A stretch of 64,000 bases of DNA, from the NCBI GenBank assembly GCA_945906815.1, contig CAMDRT010000011.1, positions 59,215 through 123,214 on the forward strand. The letters run 5' to 3'. This stretch comes from Bordetella parapertussis. Lineage in GTDB: Bacteria; Pseudomonadota; Gammaproteobacteria; Burkholderiales; SG8-41. Below the pieces are notes generated by a model, which had not been told where the DNA came from, did not search any database, and worked only from the letters and a program-made list of their open reading frames with translations. Each line of letters opens with the position of its first letter. The first letter of the stretch is position 1. This document shows, one piece after another, positions 8,197-16,338 of the stretch. Both the position numbers and the translations under genes were made by a program.

Positions 8197-8724
8197 TTAT
8201 TTTTCCGCAGCGGCCTTCAAGTTCGCCAATCCCGACTCAAAATCTTTGCCCACCATGCTGTCCATGCTCACAAACACTTGTATGAGCTTGGACATGAAAT
8301 TCGCCGGGCCATGCATCGCCCAGGTTACGTTCGTGGTATTGCCCTGCGCTGCCAGTGTGAACTCAACGGTGTTGTGCGCTTCGAAGGGCTTTAAAAAATC
8401 CAGCTTGAGCGCAATCTTCGATGCCGGCTCCGATTCAGTAATTTCCATGCGGCCTTGTCCGACCTCCTGGTTGCCCTCCCACGCATAGTGAGCGCCTTTG
8501 CCTACAGTTACAGCGCCAAAGGTACGCTTCATGGCCAGATCTTTTTTCTCCCACGGCGACCATGCGCCCCAGGCATTGAAGTCATTGATGAGCGCAAACA
8601 CTTTCTGCGGCGGTGCCTGGATACTTGCCGAGCGCTGCACGCGAAACGTGTCGGGCTTGGTGGTGGCGAATATCAGGATAGCGGCGATCAATACCGCGAC
8701 GATGATGCCTATGGTCTTACGCAT
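8197..8724 (-). CDS. SRPBCC (START-like) family protein
   Basis: A 175-residue protein with one N-terminal membrane helix (residues 5-20, GIIVAVLIAAILIFA), then a SRPBCC/polyketide-cyclase-type domain. Fold marks are RSASIQAPPQKVFALINDFNAWGAWSPWEKKD near residues 31-62, and near the end GNTTNVTWAMHGPANFMSKLIQVF. Such domains bind hydrophobic ligands. Function and ligand are unknown. It is monocistronic. The 227 bases between it and the next gene show nothing I can call. Confidence 0.8.
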   Translation of the reverse strand: MRKTIGIIVAVLIAAILIFATTKPDTFRVQRSASIQAPPQKVFALINDFNAWGAWSPWEKKDLAMKRTFGAVTVGKGAHYAWEGNQEVGQGRMEITESEPASKIALKLDFLKPFEAHNTVEFTLAAQGNTTNVTWAMHGPANFMSKLIQVFVSMDSMVGKDFESGLANLKAAAEK

Positions 8725-8951
8725 GAATTTCTCCCGTTTGAGGTCGGCGCACCCTTAAGCGCAGGGCAATTACATCAAAACGCTTTATGAATGAAAGGGT
8801 TATGCCATGGGGCGGGTGTTCGGGATGCTGGAACCGGGCACAGTGGACGGTAACGCCAGTCAGCGTAGCGGGAGTGCGCGGCAGGGCAGGTGGTGCAGCT
8901 GAGTTTGGTGCGTACGAGCATCGTGAAGGGGGACAGCGTGCGCACGCGCGC

Positions 8952-9917
8952 TTACTGCGGCTTGATGCCCACGGTCCGTATCAGCTTGCCCAGTTTCTCG
9001 GTTTCCTTGCGCACGTGTTCCGCGAATTGCTCTGGCGTTCCGCCCAGTGGCGTACCGCCGCGCGAGGCTATGCCCTTGATTACAGTGGGTGAAGTCAGCG
9101 CCTTATTAATTTCTGCGTTCAGCCGCAGCACGATATCGCGCGGCGCGCCCGCAGGTACCGCGAAGCCCGACCAGCCGGTCAATTCGAATCCCGGGATGCC
9201 TGCCTCGTCGAGTGTCGGCAGTTCAGGTAATGCCGCGGAACGCTTGAGCGAGGTGACGCCAAGGGCACGCAAGCGCCCGGACCGCACCAGCGGCAGCAAT
9301 GACGCCATGTTGTCGCACAGGATGTCGATCTGGCCGCCGATGAGGTCGGAGACCGCTTGTTGAGTGCCCTTATAAGGCACATGAACAATCGTGGTGCTGG
9401 TCATGCTTTTAAACAGTTCCATCGACAGATGCGGGGTCGCGCCGATCCCGGAACTGCCAAAGGACAACTTGCCGGGGTTGGCGCGGGCATGTTCGATCAA
9501 TTCCTTCACCGAACGCACCGGCAGCGACGGTGACACCGTGAGCACGTTCAGGCCCGAAAAATAGTGAATGACCGGTACAAAGTCCCTAGCAAAATCGTAA
9601 GGCAGCTTGGCGTAGAGGCTGGGATTGGTGGCAATAAAATTGGAGATATAGCCTAACGTGTAACCATCAGGCGTAGCGCGCACCAGCAATTCGTAGCCGA
9701 TAATGCCGCTGGCACCGGGGCGGTTTTCAACCACCACTTGCTGACCCATCTGCTTGCTAAGTTCGTTCGCCAGTTCACGCGCGTTGATATCCGGGCTGCC
9801 GCCGGGCGCGGAGGGCACCAGCAGGCGCACGGGTCGGGACGGGTAGGCTTGCGCGCTGGCGATGCCGCAGGCGAGCAGCGCTGTTGCGGCGGCGACGGGT
9901 AACGAGAGCTTGAGCAT
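8952..9917 (-). CDS. Bug-family periplasmic receptor (tripartite tricarboxylate transporter type)
   Basis: A 321-residue TctC/Bug solute receptor. The signal peptide starts at MLKLSLPVAAATALLACG and is cut after ASAQA. The mature part opens YPSRPVRLLVPSAPGGSPD, then has VVVENRPGASGIIGYELL, LSFGSSGIGATPHLSMELF and VHVPYKGTQQAVSDLIGGQIDI, all in the family order. I set the start at the signal peptide although the frame is open further upstream. No TctA/TctB membrane partner is nearby, as is common for Bug receptors. Ligands are usually small carboxylates. Confidence 0.92.
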   Translation of the reverse strand: MLKLSLPVAAATALLACGIASAQAYPSRPVRLLVPSAPGGSPDINARELANELSKQMGQQVVVENRPGASGIIGYELLVRATPDGYTLGYISNFIATNPSLYAKLPYDFARDFVPVIHYFSGLNVLTVSPSLPVRSVKELIEHARANPGKLSFGSSGIGATPHLSMELFKSMTSTTIVHVPYKGTQQAVSDLIGGQIDILCDNMASLLPLVRSGRLRALGVTSLKRSAALPELPTLDEAGIPGFELTGWSGFAVPAGAPRDIVLRLNAEINKALTSPTVIKGIASRGGTPLGGTPEQFAEHVRKETEKLGKLIRTVGIKPQ

Positions 9918-10029
9918 GGGATTGTTTTTCGTTCCAACCGGTTGAGGATATGCAGTTTGCAGCAGGCGCAAGGCGAGACCCTCGGCACTACTGGTACGGA
10001 TGCCCACGAGGGGAAACGTGGCTGCGCTG

Positions 10030-10800
10030 TCAGACCCCCGAGTTGGAGAGCCCGCCGTTGATATGCAGCGTCTGCCCGGTTATGTATGCGCCAGCCGGGC
10101 CGCACAGACTCCGCACCATGCCGGCGATCTCGAACGCAGTGCCGCGGCGGCCGAGCGGAATATTGCTCGAGCGATTGGGCAACTCGTGCCCGGACGCACG
10201 CGAGGTATCGATCTGCCCAGGAGATACGCAGTTCACGCGTATACCAAACTCCGCCAGATCCTGTGCCAGGGCTTTGGTCAGCCCGACGATCCCGTGTTTG
10301 GACGCCGCGACATGCACGCGGTCCTTGAGACCCAGCAACGCAGTGACGCCGGCGAAGGTGACGATACGCCCGTCCCCGGCTTGCTTTAGCGCGGGCAGGC
10401 AGGCTTTGGTGAAGATGAACGCGCTGTCCAGATTGGTGGACAGGATGCGGCGCCAGTCCTCGAAGCTGATGTCATCGACATGCACGTGTTCGCGCAGCGC
10501 GGCATTGAGCACCAGGATATCGAGGCGGCCGAAACGCTTCAACACGGCATCGACCATGGCCTGTATCTGGGCGGGCTCGGCGACGTCAGCGGCATAGGCC
10601 TCGGCGTCCGTGCCCAACGCCTTGATTTCATCGACGACGCCACGCGCCTGCTCGATATTCGAGCGCGTGTTCACCGCCACTTTAGCGCCGCCCGTGGCCA
10701 GAGCTAGGGCGATCGCGCGTCCGATGTTACGCGCAGCGCCTGTCACCAGCGCCACTTTGCCGGCGAACTCATCGCCTTTATGCATGCCAGGTTCGGTCAT
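10030..10800 (-). CDS. SDR-family oxidoreductase lacking the catalytic tyrosine
   Basis: A 256-residue Rossmann-fold short-chain dehydrogenase. The cofactor motif is VTGAARNIGRAIALAL near residue 20, and the 'NAA' strand reads LVLNAALREH near residue 97. In place of the YxxxK signature the sequence reads DRVHVAASKHG near residue 165: Lys is present but the Tyr four residues before it is Val (His one earlier). Catalysis must differ or be absent, unless the adjacent His substitutes. The C-terminus has the usual RVNCVSPGQIDT and ITGQTLHINGG. It sits in the minus-strand cluster between a CMD-like protein and a Bug receptor. Confidence 0.85.
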   Translation of the reverse strand: MTEPGMHKGDEFAGKVALVTGAARNIGRAIALALATGGAKVAVNTRSNIEQARGVVDEIKALGTDAEAYAADVAEPAQIQAMVDAVLKRFGRLDILVLNAALREHVHVDDISFEDWRRILSTNLDSAFIFTKACLPALKQAGDGRIVTFAGVTALLGLKDRVHVAASKHGIVGLTKALAQDLAEFGIRVNCVSPGQIDTSRASGHELPNRSSNIPLGRRGTAFEIAGMVRSLCGPAGAYITGQTLHINGGLSNSGV

Positions 10801-10869
10801 GGTCCCATTCCTTTAATTTATTGTGATGGATTGCTGCTGCGCGTATTGCAATCACGGTGGTGGCGGCGT

Positions 10870-11427
10870 TCAGCGCTCGATGCCGCTCGCGCCGGCCGGC
10901 ACGTCGTAGAAGGCGAGCGTCATGGAGACGCTGCTGTAATGGCCCATCAGGGTGATCACGTCGGTGATGCCGACATGGCCGAGCGCTTCCACCGCGCGAT
11001 CAAAGAGTCCTTGCGCCACCCAGCGCGATTGGCTAAGGCAGATCGCCATTTCATAGACTACCTGCTCGCGTTTGTCGGAGAACGAGGTCGGCAAGCCCGA
11101 CAATATCGCCTCGACCTTGTCGTGCGGCAGCCCGGCCGCCTTGGCGGCACGTTCATGCGCATTGGTTGGGTAGGCCGAATGCCATTTGCTGTTGATGACG
11201 TTGACCGCAATCTCGCGCTCGCGCTCGCTCAGCGAATAGCCTTTGCGGAAATGTCCCCCGACCGGTCCGATCGCTTTTGCCAGCTTGGGGTTGTGCACGT
11301 AAATTTTATTGGGGCCGGACAGACGGCCGCGCGCCTCGAGCAGCGCGCGATAGCCTTCCTGCTGCTCCGGCGTCATCTGGTCATAGGGAATCTCGGCATA
11401 ACGTCCGAACGTGGGTGTCTCGGCCAT
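10870..11427 (-). CDS. Carboxymuconolactone decarboxylase/AhpD-like protein
   Basis: A 185-residue all-helical protein of the CMD/AhpD superfamily. It matches the region where the family carries its core helix (LSEREREIAVNVINSKWHSAYPTNAHERAAKAAG, about residues 78-110, with the conserved E.EI and the His in 'AHERAA'). No CxxC pair is present, so it is not a thiol peroxidase. A role as a ring-opening or decarboxylating enzyme in aromatic degradation is possible but unproven. It lies upstream of the SDR gene on the same strand. Confidence 0.8.
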   Translation of the reverse strand: MAETPTFGRYAEIPYDQMTPEQQEGYRALLEARGRLSGPNKIYVHNPKLAKAIGPVGGHFRKGYSLSEREREIAVNVINSKWHSAYPTNAHERAAKAAGLPHDKVEAILSGLPTSFSDKREQVVYEMAICLSQSRWVAQGLFDRAVEALGHVGITDVITLMGHYSSVSMTLAFYDVPAGASGIER

Positions 11428-11492
11428 AGTCAGTCTCCGCAGCGTAAATTATCGATGCCGGCGCGTGCCATGCACGCGCCGGCGCGCGGGAT

Positions 11493-11867
11493 CTAGTCCG
11501 GAATTTTCGTCGACTGCCAGGTCACCATGCGCCAGCTGCCGTTCTGGTTTTCATAAACGTCGGTGAAGCGCACCCGGAAGGCATTCGGCTTGCCATTGGA
11601 ATGGACGCTAATGGCAGCGACGCCGGTCAGCACCACTGCGTTTCCAAGGTCCTGCGCCTTCACCTCGGACGGCTCCATCGAGGTATAGACGGTGCTGCCG
11701 GATTCCATGGCTCCGATCAGGCTCTGCTTGGTGTCCTGGCGCGCGGAGGAATGGGTGTAGATGAGGCCATTGCACAGCAGGTTTTTCAGGGTTGCGATGT
11801 CCTTTTGCGTTGTCGCGGTCATGCGTTTTTTGTCGAGCTCGATGATCATCTGTCCATTGCCGGCCAT
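11493..11867 (-). CDS. NTF2-like (SnoaL/DUF4440) protein
   Basis: A 124-residue cone-shaped NTF2-fold protein. The family marks are an N-terminal helix (DIATLKNLLCNGLIYTHSSARQDTKQSLI), a central DLGNAVVLTGVAAI strand, and the closing FRVRFTDVYENQNGSWRMVTWQSTKIP. Such small proteins act as isomerases, dehydratases or ligand binders. It sits between a Bug receptor and the CMD-like protein on the same strand, so it may belong to the same catabolic operon. No catalytic assignment is possible. Confidence 0.82.
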   Translation of the reverse strand: MAGNGQMIIELDKKRMTATTQKDIATLKNLLCNGLIYTHSSARQDTKQSLIGAMESGSTVYTSMEPSEVKAQDLGNAVVLTGVAAISVHSNGKPNAFRVRFTDVYENQNGSWRMVTWQSTKIPD

Positions 11868-11913
11868 GTCTTTCTCCTGGTGTAGGGTGGGAAATCTAAA
11901 CGGTATTCCGCGT

Positions 11914-12873
11914 TTACTGCGGCTCGACGCCGGCAGTCTTGAGCGCCGACTTCCACACCGCGAGCTGGTCCTTCATGTAGGCCGTAAGCGCCTCTGGTGT
12001 GGAAGTTTTCGGCATGAAGCCCTGCTTTTGCATCAGTTCTCTGACCGAAGGCTTGGCCAGAGCCGCGACCACCTCCTTGTTCATGCGCGCGACGATGCGG
12101 GGGGGCAGGGCGGCGGGACCGACCAAGGCAAACCACGGGCCGATCGGCAGCTTCACCTGGCCGGTCTCCAGGAAGGACGGCACGTCGGGCATCAACGGGC
12201 TGCGCTCGTTCAACGTGGTCGCAAGCACCCTCAACCGGCCCTCCTTCGCGTGCGCCAGAACGCTGGTCGGTGTTCCGAACATCATATGCATGCGGCCCGA
12301 CAGCAGGTCGGCCATGGCGTCGGGCTCCGACTTGTAGGGAATGGCGTGCATCGCAATGCCATTGTTCAGTGCGAAGGTAGCCGTCGCTACCAGGGCGTAG
12401 GTGTTGGCGGACGGATAGTTGAGCGCTTTCGGATTGCCCTTGGCATGCGCGACCAGCTCGGCGATAGATTTCACCGGCAGCGACGGATGCACCACGATGA
12501 AGAAGGTGTTGTCGCCGAGGAAAGTGATCGGGGTGAAATCCGCCATCACATCGTACGGCGGGTCCTTGCGAATGTTGGGCACGACGGCGAGCGGACTGTT
12601 GGTGCCGAACAGGAAAGTGTGGCCGTCGGCCGTCGAGCGTTTCACATCCAGCGCCGAGAGGGCGCCATCGGCGCCAGCCTTGGGGATGACGACAATCGGC
12701 TGCCCAATCGACTGCGACAACTCCTGGCCTGTTATGCGGGCGAGGACATCCGTGGCCGAGCCTGGCCCGAAGGGGAGGACGAATCGGATCGGCCTCGACG
12801 GATAGGGCTGTGCGTAGAGCGCCGCCTGCGGCAGGAAAAGAATTGCGGCAATCACAGCCATCAGCTTGCGCAT
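11914..12873 (-). CDS. Bug-family periplasmic receptor
   Basis: A 319-residue TctC/Bug receptor with signal peptide MRKLMAVIAAILFLPQAALYAQP. The mature part starts YPSRPIRFVLPFGPGSATDVLAR and then gives GADGALSALDVKRSTADGHT and AIPYKSEPDAMADLLSGRMHMMFG. The start was set at the signal peptide. The open frame upstream has no family similarity. It is the second of three Bug receptors within 8 kb, adjacent to the NTF2-like gene. Confidence 0.92.
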   Translation of the reverse strand: MRKLMAVIAAILFLPQAALYAQPYPSRPIRFVLPFGPGSATDVLARITGQELSQSIGQPIVVIPKAGADGALSALDVKRSTADGHTFLFGTNSPLAVVPNIRKDPPYDVMADFTPITFLGDNTFFIVVHPSLPVKSIAELVAHAKGNPKALNYPSANTYALVATATFALNNGIAMHAIPYKSEPDAMADLLSGRMHMMFGTPTSVLAHAKEGRLRVLATTLNERSPLMPDVPSFLETGQVKLPIGPWFALVGPAALPPRIVARMNKEVVAALAKPSVRELMQKQGFMPKTSTPEALTAYMKDQLAVWKSALKTAGVEPQ

Positions 12874-13026
12874 TGAGAAACGCCTCCATGGGGTTGGTGC
12901 TCGGCGGCAGTGCGCTTGATGCGACATGCGCCAGCTTGTATTTTGGGTGGCTAAGACTACGCTGCCGGGCTTGCGCTTGCAACTCTCTACCGACACTCTC
13001 TACCTACTGCCCGCGAGACAACGCTG

Positions 13027-14022
13027 CTACAACTTCAGCAGGGCCTCTAGATTCTTCCACAGTATCTTGTCTTTCTCCTCTTGCGTGAGGGACTGCAGGC
13101 TCTGCACCCAACCCCCGGGACCGGGCTTCCATGGCACGAAAGGCCAGTCACTGCCGAGAACCACGTGCTCGGCGCCCACGCGGTCGAGCAGGAAGCGCAG
13201 CGCCTCCTCGCTGCTGGTCACGGTGTCGTAGTACAAACGTTTCTGGTATTCGCTCGGTGGCAGCGGGGTGCGTTGGCCTTCGGGGAGTCTTTCCCAGCCG
13301 CGGTCCAGCCTTCCCATCGCGTAGCAGGCGGGGCCGCCGCCGTGGGCGATGCAAATGCGTATATCCGGGCACGCTTCCAGCACGCCGCCGCAGATCAGCA
13401 CCGCGGTGACGATCGCGTCGTCGAGAATGACGCCGAGGCTGTTATAGAGCCCATGACGCGGCATGCGCTCGCGCAAAAAATTGTTTTGTGGTTGCGGGTG
13501 ATAAAAGAGCACGGCGCCCATCGCTTCCGCGGCCTTGAAGAACGGTAGAAACTTCGGCTCGTCCCATTGTTCGCCGTTGACCTGGGTGTCGAGCTCGGCC
13601 CCCTTCAGCCCGAGCTTGGTGACTGCGCGCTCGAGTTCGTTGATGGCAGTCGTGACGTCCTGCATGGGCAGTGTGGCGAGCCCTGCGAAACGCGTAGGCC
13701 ACTGGCGCGCGGTGGCGGCGATCTCCTCATTGACGTCGCGCGCCAGCGCCAGCCCTTGTGCCGCGTCGAGGTGATAACCAAAGAACGGCGTGTGGACTGA
13801 GAGCACCTGCACGTCCACACCCTGCGCATCCATATCCTGCATCCGTTGTTCCGGCGTAAAACGCACCTTGGGCGAGGTCAATTCGGTACGCTTGCCGTCT
13901 CCCACCATGGTGCCGGCACCCACGCCGGGTTCGTGTCGAAAACCGTACCATTCGGCTTGCGCATCGGCGGCCTTCAATAGTGAACGTGGGACCACATGGG
14001 CGTGGATGTCGATCGTTTTCAT
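13027..14022 (-). CDS. Amidohydrolase family protein, ACMSD-like
   Basis: A 331-residue metal-dependent TIM-barrel hydrolase or decarboxylase, closest in pattern to aminocarboxymuconate-semialdehyde decarboxylase. The metal site is visible: IDIHAHVVP (residues 4-12), a His in LFYHPQPQNN near residue 180, CIAHGGGPACYAMGR near residue 228, and an Asp in VLGSDWPF near residue 295. Relatives decarboxylate or cleave aromatic-ring fission products. It follows the TauD-type gene on the same strand, with a short heptamer array between them. Confidence 0.88.
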   Translation of the reverse strand: MKTIDIHAHVVPRSLLKAADAQAEWYGFRHEPGVGAGTMVGDGKRTELTSPKVRFTPEQRMQDMDAQGVDVQVLSVHTPFFGYHLDAAQGLALARDVNEEIAATARQWPTRFAGLATLPMQDVTTAINELERAVTKLGLKGAELDTQVNGEQWDEPKFLPFFKAAEAMGAVLFYHPQPQNNFLRERMPRHGLYNSLGVILDDAIVTAVLICGGVLEACPDIRICIAHGGGPACYAMGRLDRGWERLPEGQRTPLPPSEYQKRLYYDTVTSSEEALRFLLDRVGAEHVVLGSDWPFVPWKPGPGGWVQSLQSLTQEEKDKILWKNLEALLKL

Positions 14023-14049
14023 GGTAGCGTTCTTTCTCTAACAAGTTAT

Positions 14050-14070
14050 GGGTAGTGGGTAGTGGGTAAT
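14050..14070. repeat. Three-unit heptamer array (GGGTAGT)
   Basis: GGGTAGT, GGGTAGT and GGGTAAT follow each other without a gap between the dioxygenase stop and the amidohydrolase start. No inverted arm accompanies them. The unit length equals that of the larger palindromes at 25.4, 27.9 and 30.8 kb, so this may be a half or young member of the same class. Confidence 0.6.
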
Positions 14071-14080
14071 GCGGGGTTGA

Positions 14081-14971
14081 TTATGCCGCGACTGCCTGCT
14101 GTTCCACTGTGGGCGCATGCCCCATCAGCGTGGTCCTGCGCACGTCGCGCGCCTCGTCGGCCGGGAACGGCCGCCCGCGGTGCATGGTCTGGCGGTTGTC
14201 CCACATCACCAGATCATGTACCCGCCAGGGGTGTGAATAGACGAATTCGCGTTGTGTCGCGTGCTCAATCAGATCGCGCAACAGCAGCCGCGCCTCCGGT
14301 AGTTGCCAGCCGAGTATGGCGCCGGCATGGGACGACAGGTAAATTGATTTGCGGCCGGTGCGCGGCAGGGTGCGCACCAACCGCTGGCGCACAGGCTTGA
14401 AACGCTCGCGCTCCTCCGGCGTAAATTCCCGGAACCCGATGAGATCGCGCGAGTACAGTTGCGAATGCTCGCACACCAGAGGCTCGATCAATGCCCGGGT
14501 TTCGTCGTCGAGCGCCTCGTAGGCCGCACCCATGTGCGCGAACTCGGTGTTGCCGCCCTTCGAGGGGATACGCACTGCGCGCAGCAGCGAGTATTTCGCC
14601 GGTATCGCCTTGAACGACGAATCGGAGTGCCACAGACGATTGCCGATGGCGAACAGGCGCTTGCGGTCATCGCGACCGTACGGCTGATTGTTGCCATCGA
14701 GGTTTGAGACGTCGGCAAAGTTCGGCGGCAAGCGGAAATCCGCGGCATTGCGCAAGCTGTTGTTGACCGTGTTTTCCAACGCGCCCAGCGCTTGGGTGAA
14801 AGCGAGGTGCTGTTCATTGGTGAGGGGCTGATCGTGAAACACCAGCACGGCGTGGCGGTCCATGCCGTGGTGAATTTCCTCTGCTTGGGCGGCGGTCAGC
14901 GGTTCGCGTAGGTCGATGCCGTCTACTGCGGCGCCGATGCACGTTCCCAGCGGGCGAACTCGAATGGACAT
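14081..14971 (-). CDS. TauD/TfdA-family dioxygenase
   Basis: A 296-residue Fe(II)/2-oxoglutarate dioxygenase. The iron triad is clear: His and Asp in LWHSDSSF near residue 112, and the distal His in DNRQTMHRGRPF near residue 256, followed by the 2-oxoglutarate-binding Arg (RRTTLMG near residue 278). The N-terminus (GTCIGAAVDGIDLREPL) is typical. The family hydroxylates sulfonates, phenoxyacetates and similar compounds. The substrate is not set by sequence. It heads a two-gene unit with the ACMSD-like amidohydrolase. Confidence 0.92.
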   Translation of the reverse strand: MSIRVRPLGTCIGAAVDGIDLREPLTAAQAEEIHHGMDRHAVLVFHDQPLTNEQHLAFTQALGALENTVNNSLRNAADFRLPPNFADVSNLDGNNQPYGRDDRKRLFAIGNRLWHSDSSFKAIPAKYSLLRAVRIPSKGGNTEFAHMGAAYEALDDETRALIEPLVCEHSQLYSRDLIGFREFTPEERERFKPVRQRLVRTLPRTGRKSIYLSSHAGAILGWQLPEARLLLRDLIEHATQREFVYSHPWRVHDLVMWDNRQTMHRGRPFPADEARDVRRTTLMGHAPTVEQQAVAA

Positions 14972-15039
14972 GATGCGAATCTCCTTGAATCAAAGTTTCA
15001 AAACAGAGGGGGGGCCTTCAACCGTCGCAAGCGGGCGCC

Positions 15040-16008
15040 TCAATCGGCTTTGGCGCCCGAAATCTTGACCTGCATACGCAGTCTTTCGACTTCGATGGCA
15101 ATAAACTGATTAAACTGCGCCGGCGTACTGCCCACCGGCTCTTTGTCCCCCTCGGCAAGGTGCGTCTTTACCGCCGGCTGAGTCAGCACCTTCACAATCG
15201 CCTCGTTCATTTTATTCACAATAGCCACAGGCGTTTTGGCGGGTGCGGACATGCCGCCCCATGACGACGTTTCATAGCCGTGCAGCAAATCGCCGATCAC
15301 GGGCGCATGGGGCAACAGCGGCGAACGCTTCTTGCCGGTGACCGCGAGCGCCTTGATCGATCCTGCCCTGATATGCGGCAGCACTTCGATCAGCGGCGCA
15401 AATATGGTGTGAATCTCGCCGCCGAGCAGCGCTATGGTCGCAGGGGCGCCGCCCTTGTACGGTATGTGCACCATCTTTCCTGCAACCATATTATTGAACA
15501 ACGCGGCGGCGAGGTGCTGCGAAGTGCCGTGTCCGCCGGAGCCGTAGTTCACTGTGTGCTGGCCGCTTTTCACGTAGGCAATGAACTCGGCAAGATTGGC
15601 AACGGGCAGGTTGGGGACGACCACCAGCACGTTGGACGACGAAAAGGTTTGTGACACATGCGCGAAATCGCGCACGAAATCGTAGCGCAGATTTCTGTAC
15701 AGGCTCATGTTGGCCGCCATCGTGGCACCCGACACCAAATAGGTATAGCCGTCGGGCGTGGCGTTGGCGACCAGCTCGGTCGCGATATTGCCCCCTGCGC
15801 CGGGCCGATTGTCGACCAGCAAAGTCTGACCGAGCACCGGTCGCAGGGCCTCCGCCAGCACGCGGGCGGTCTGGTCTGTGCTGCCGCCGGCAGAAAAGGG
15901 AACCACCAGTCTGAGCGGCCGCGTAGGCCAGGTCTGGGCGTACACCGGGAATGCCGCCTGCGCCAACAACAACACACCGCCGCTCACCGCCGTACGTATC
16001 GTCAACAT
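15040..16008 (-). CDS. Bug-family periplasmic receptor
   Basis: A 322-residue TctC/Bug receptor. The signal peptide begins MLTIRTAVSGGVLLLAQAAF and is cut after VYAQ. The mature segments TWPTRPLRLVVPFSAGGSTD, LVDNRPGAGGNIATELVAN, VNYGSGGHGTSQHLAAALF and VHIPYKGGAPATIALLGGEIHTIF are all diagnostic. The start was chosen at the signal peptide. Upstream in-frame sequence is non-coding in character. It shares a 330-base divergent control region with the Gfo/Idh/MocA gene. Confidence 0.92.
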   Translation of the reverse strand: MLTIRTAVSGGVLLLAQAAFPVYAQTWPTRPLRLVVPFSAGGSTDQTARVLAEALRPVLGQTLLVDNRPGAGGNIATELVANATPDGYTYLVSGATMAANMSLYRNLRYDFVRDFAHVSQTFSSSNVLVVVPNLPVANLAEFIAYVKSGQHTVNYGSGGHGTSQHLAAALFNNMVAGKMVHIPYKGGAPATIALLGGEIHTIFAPLIEVLPHIRAGSIKALAVTGKKRSPLLPHAPVIGDLLHGYETSSWGGMSAPAKTPVAIVNKMNEAIVKVLTQPAVKTHLAEGDKEPVGSTPAQFNQFIAIEVERLRMQVKISGAKAD

Positions 16009-16338
16009 GATGGTCTCCCTGGTTACCGTCGTCGCACCTGCCCCACGCAGGCAATTCAATCCGGCCCTATTTTTGCCTTTGCCCGCTGGCGGCGATGTGG
16101 TGCTGATCCGGCGCTGCCGATCCTGGGTGCTTGAGCCTTGTCTGCAATAGCTTACCCGGCAATCTGCGCTATTTCCAGCGCTATCGACAGCACGCTGTGT
16201 CAGGCGCGAGCGCAAAGCGCTTGCACAACGCGGGCCGCTGGCATAGATTGCGCGGTGCTTTACCGCCCCTCTGCGCATGGCCCCGCCGCATTGTGGGCTT
16301 GTGCAGCGGGCGCGGGAGAAAACTTGGAGAGGCGAATC
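16009..16338. promoter_or_regulatory. Divergent control region with a candidate sigma-70 promoter
   Basis: This 330-base gap separates the Bug receptor (minus) from the Gfo/Idh/MocA gene (plus). A candidate plus-strand promoter is TTGCAC (16221-16226), a 17-base spacer, and TAGATT (16244-16249). A strong GGAGAGG ribosome site (16327-16333) precedes the oxidoreductase ATG. I see no convincing operator. Confidence 0.35.

Noticed and set aside
16138..16338. N-terminal extension of the Gfo/Idh/MocA protein
   Set aside because: The open frame extends upstream, but the Rossmann strand begins at MRIVLIG with a strong GGAGAGG site before it. The extra residues look non-coding.
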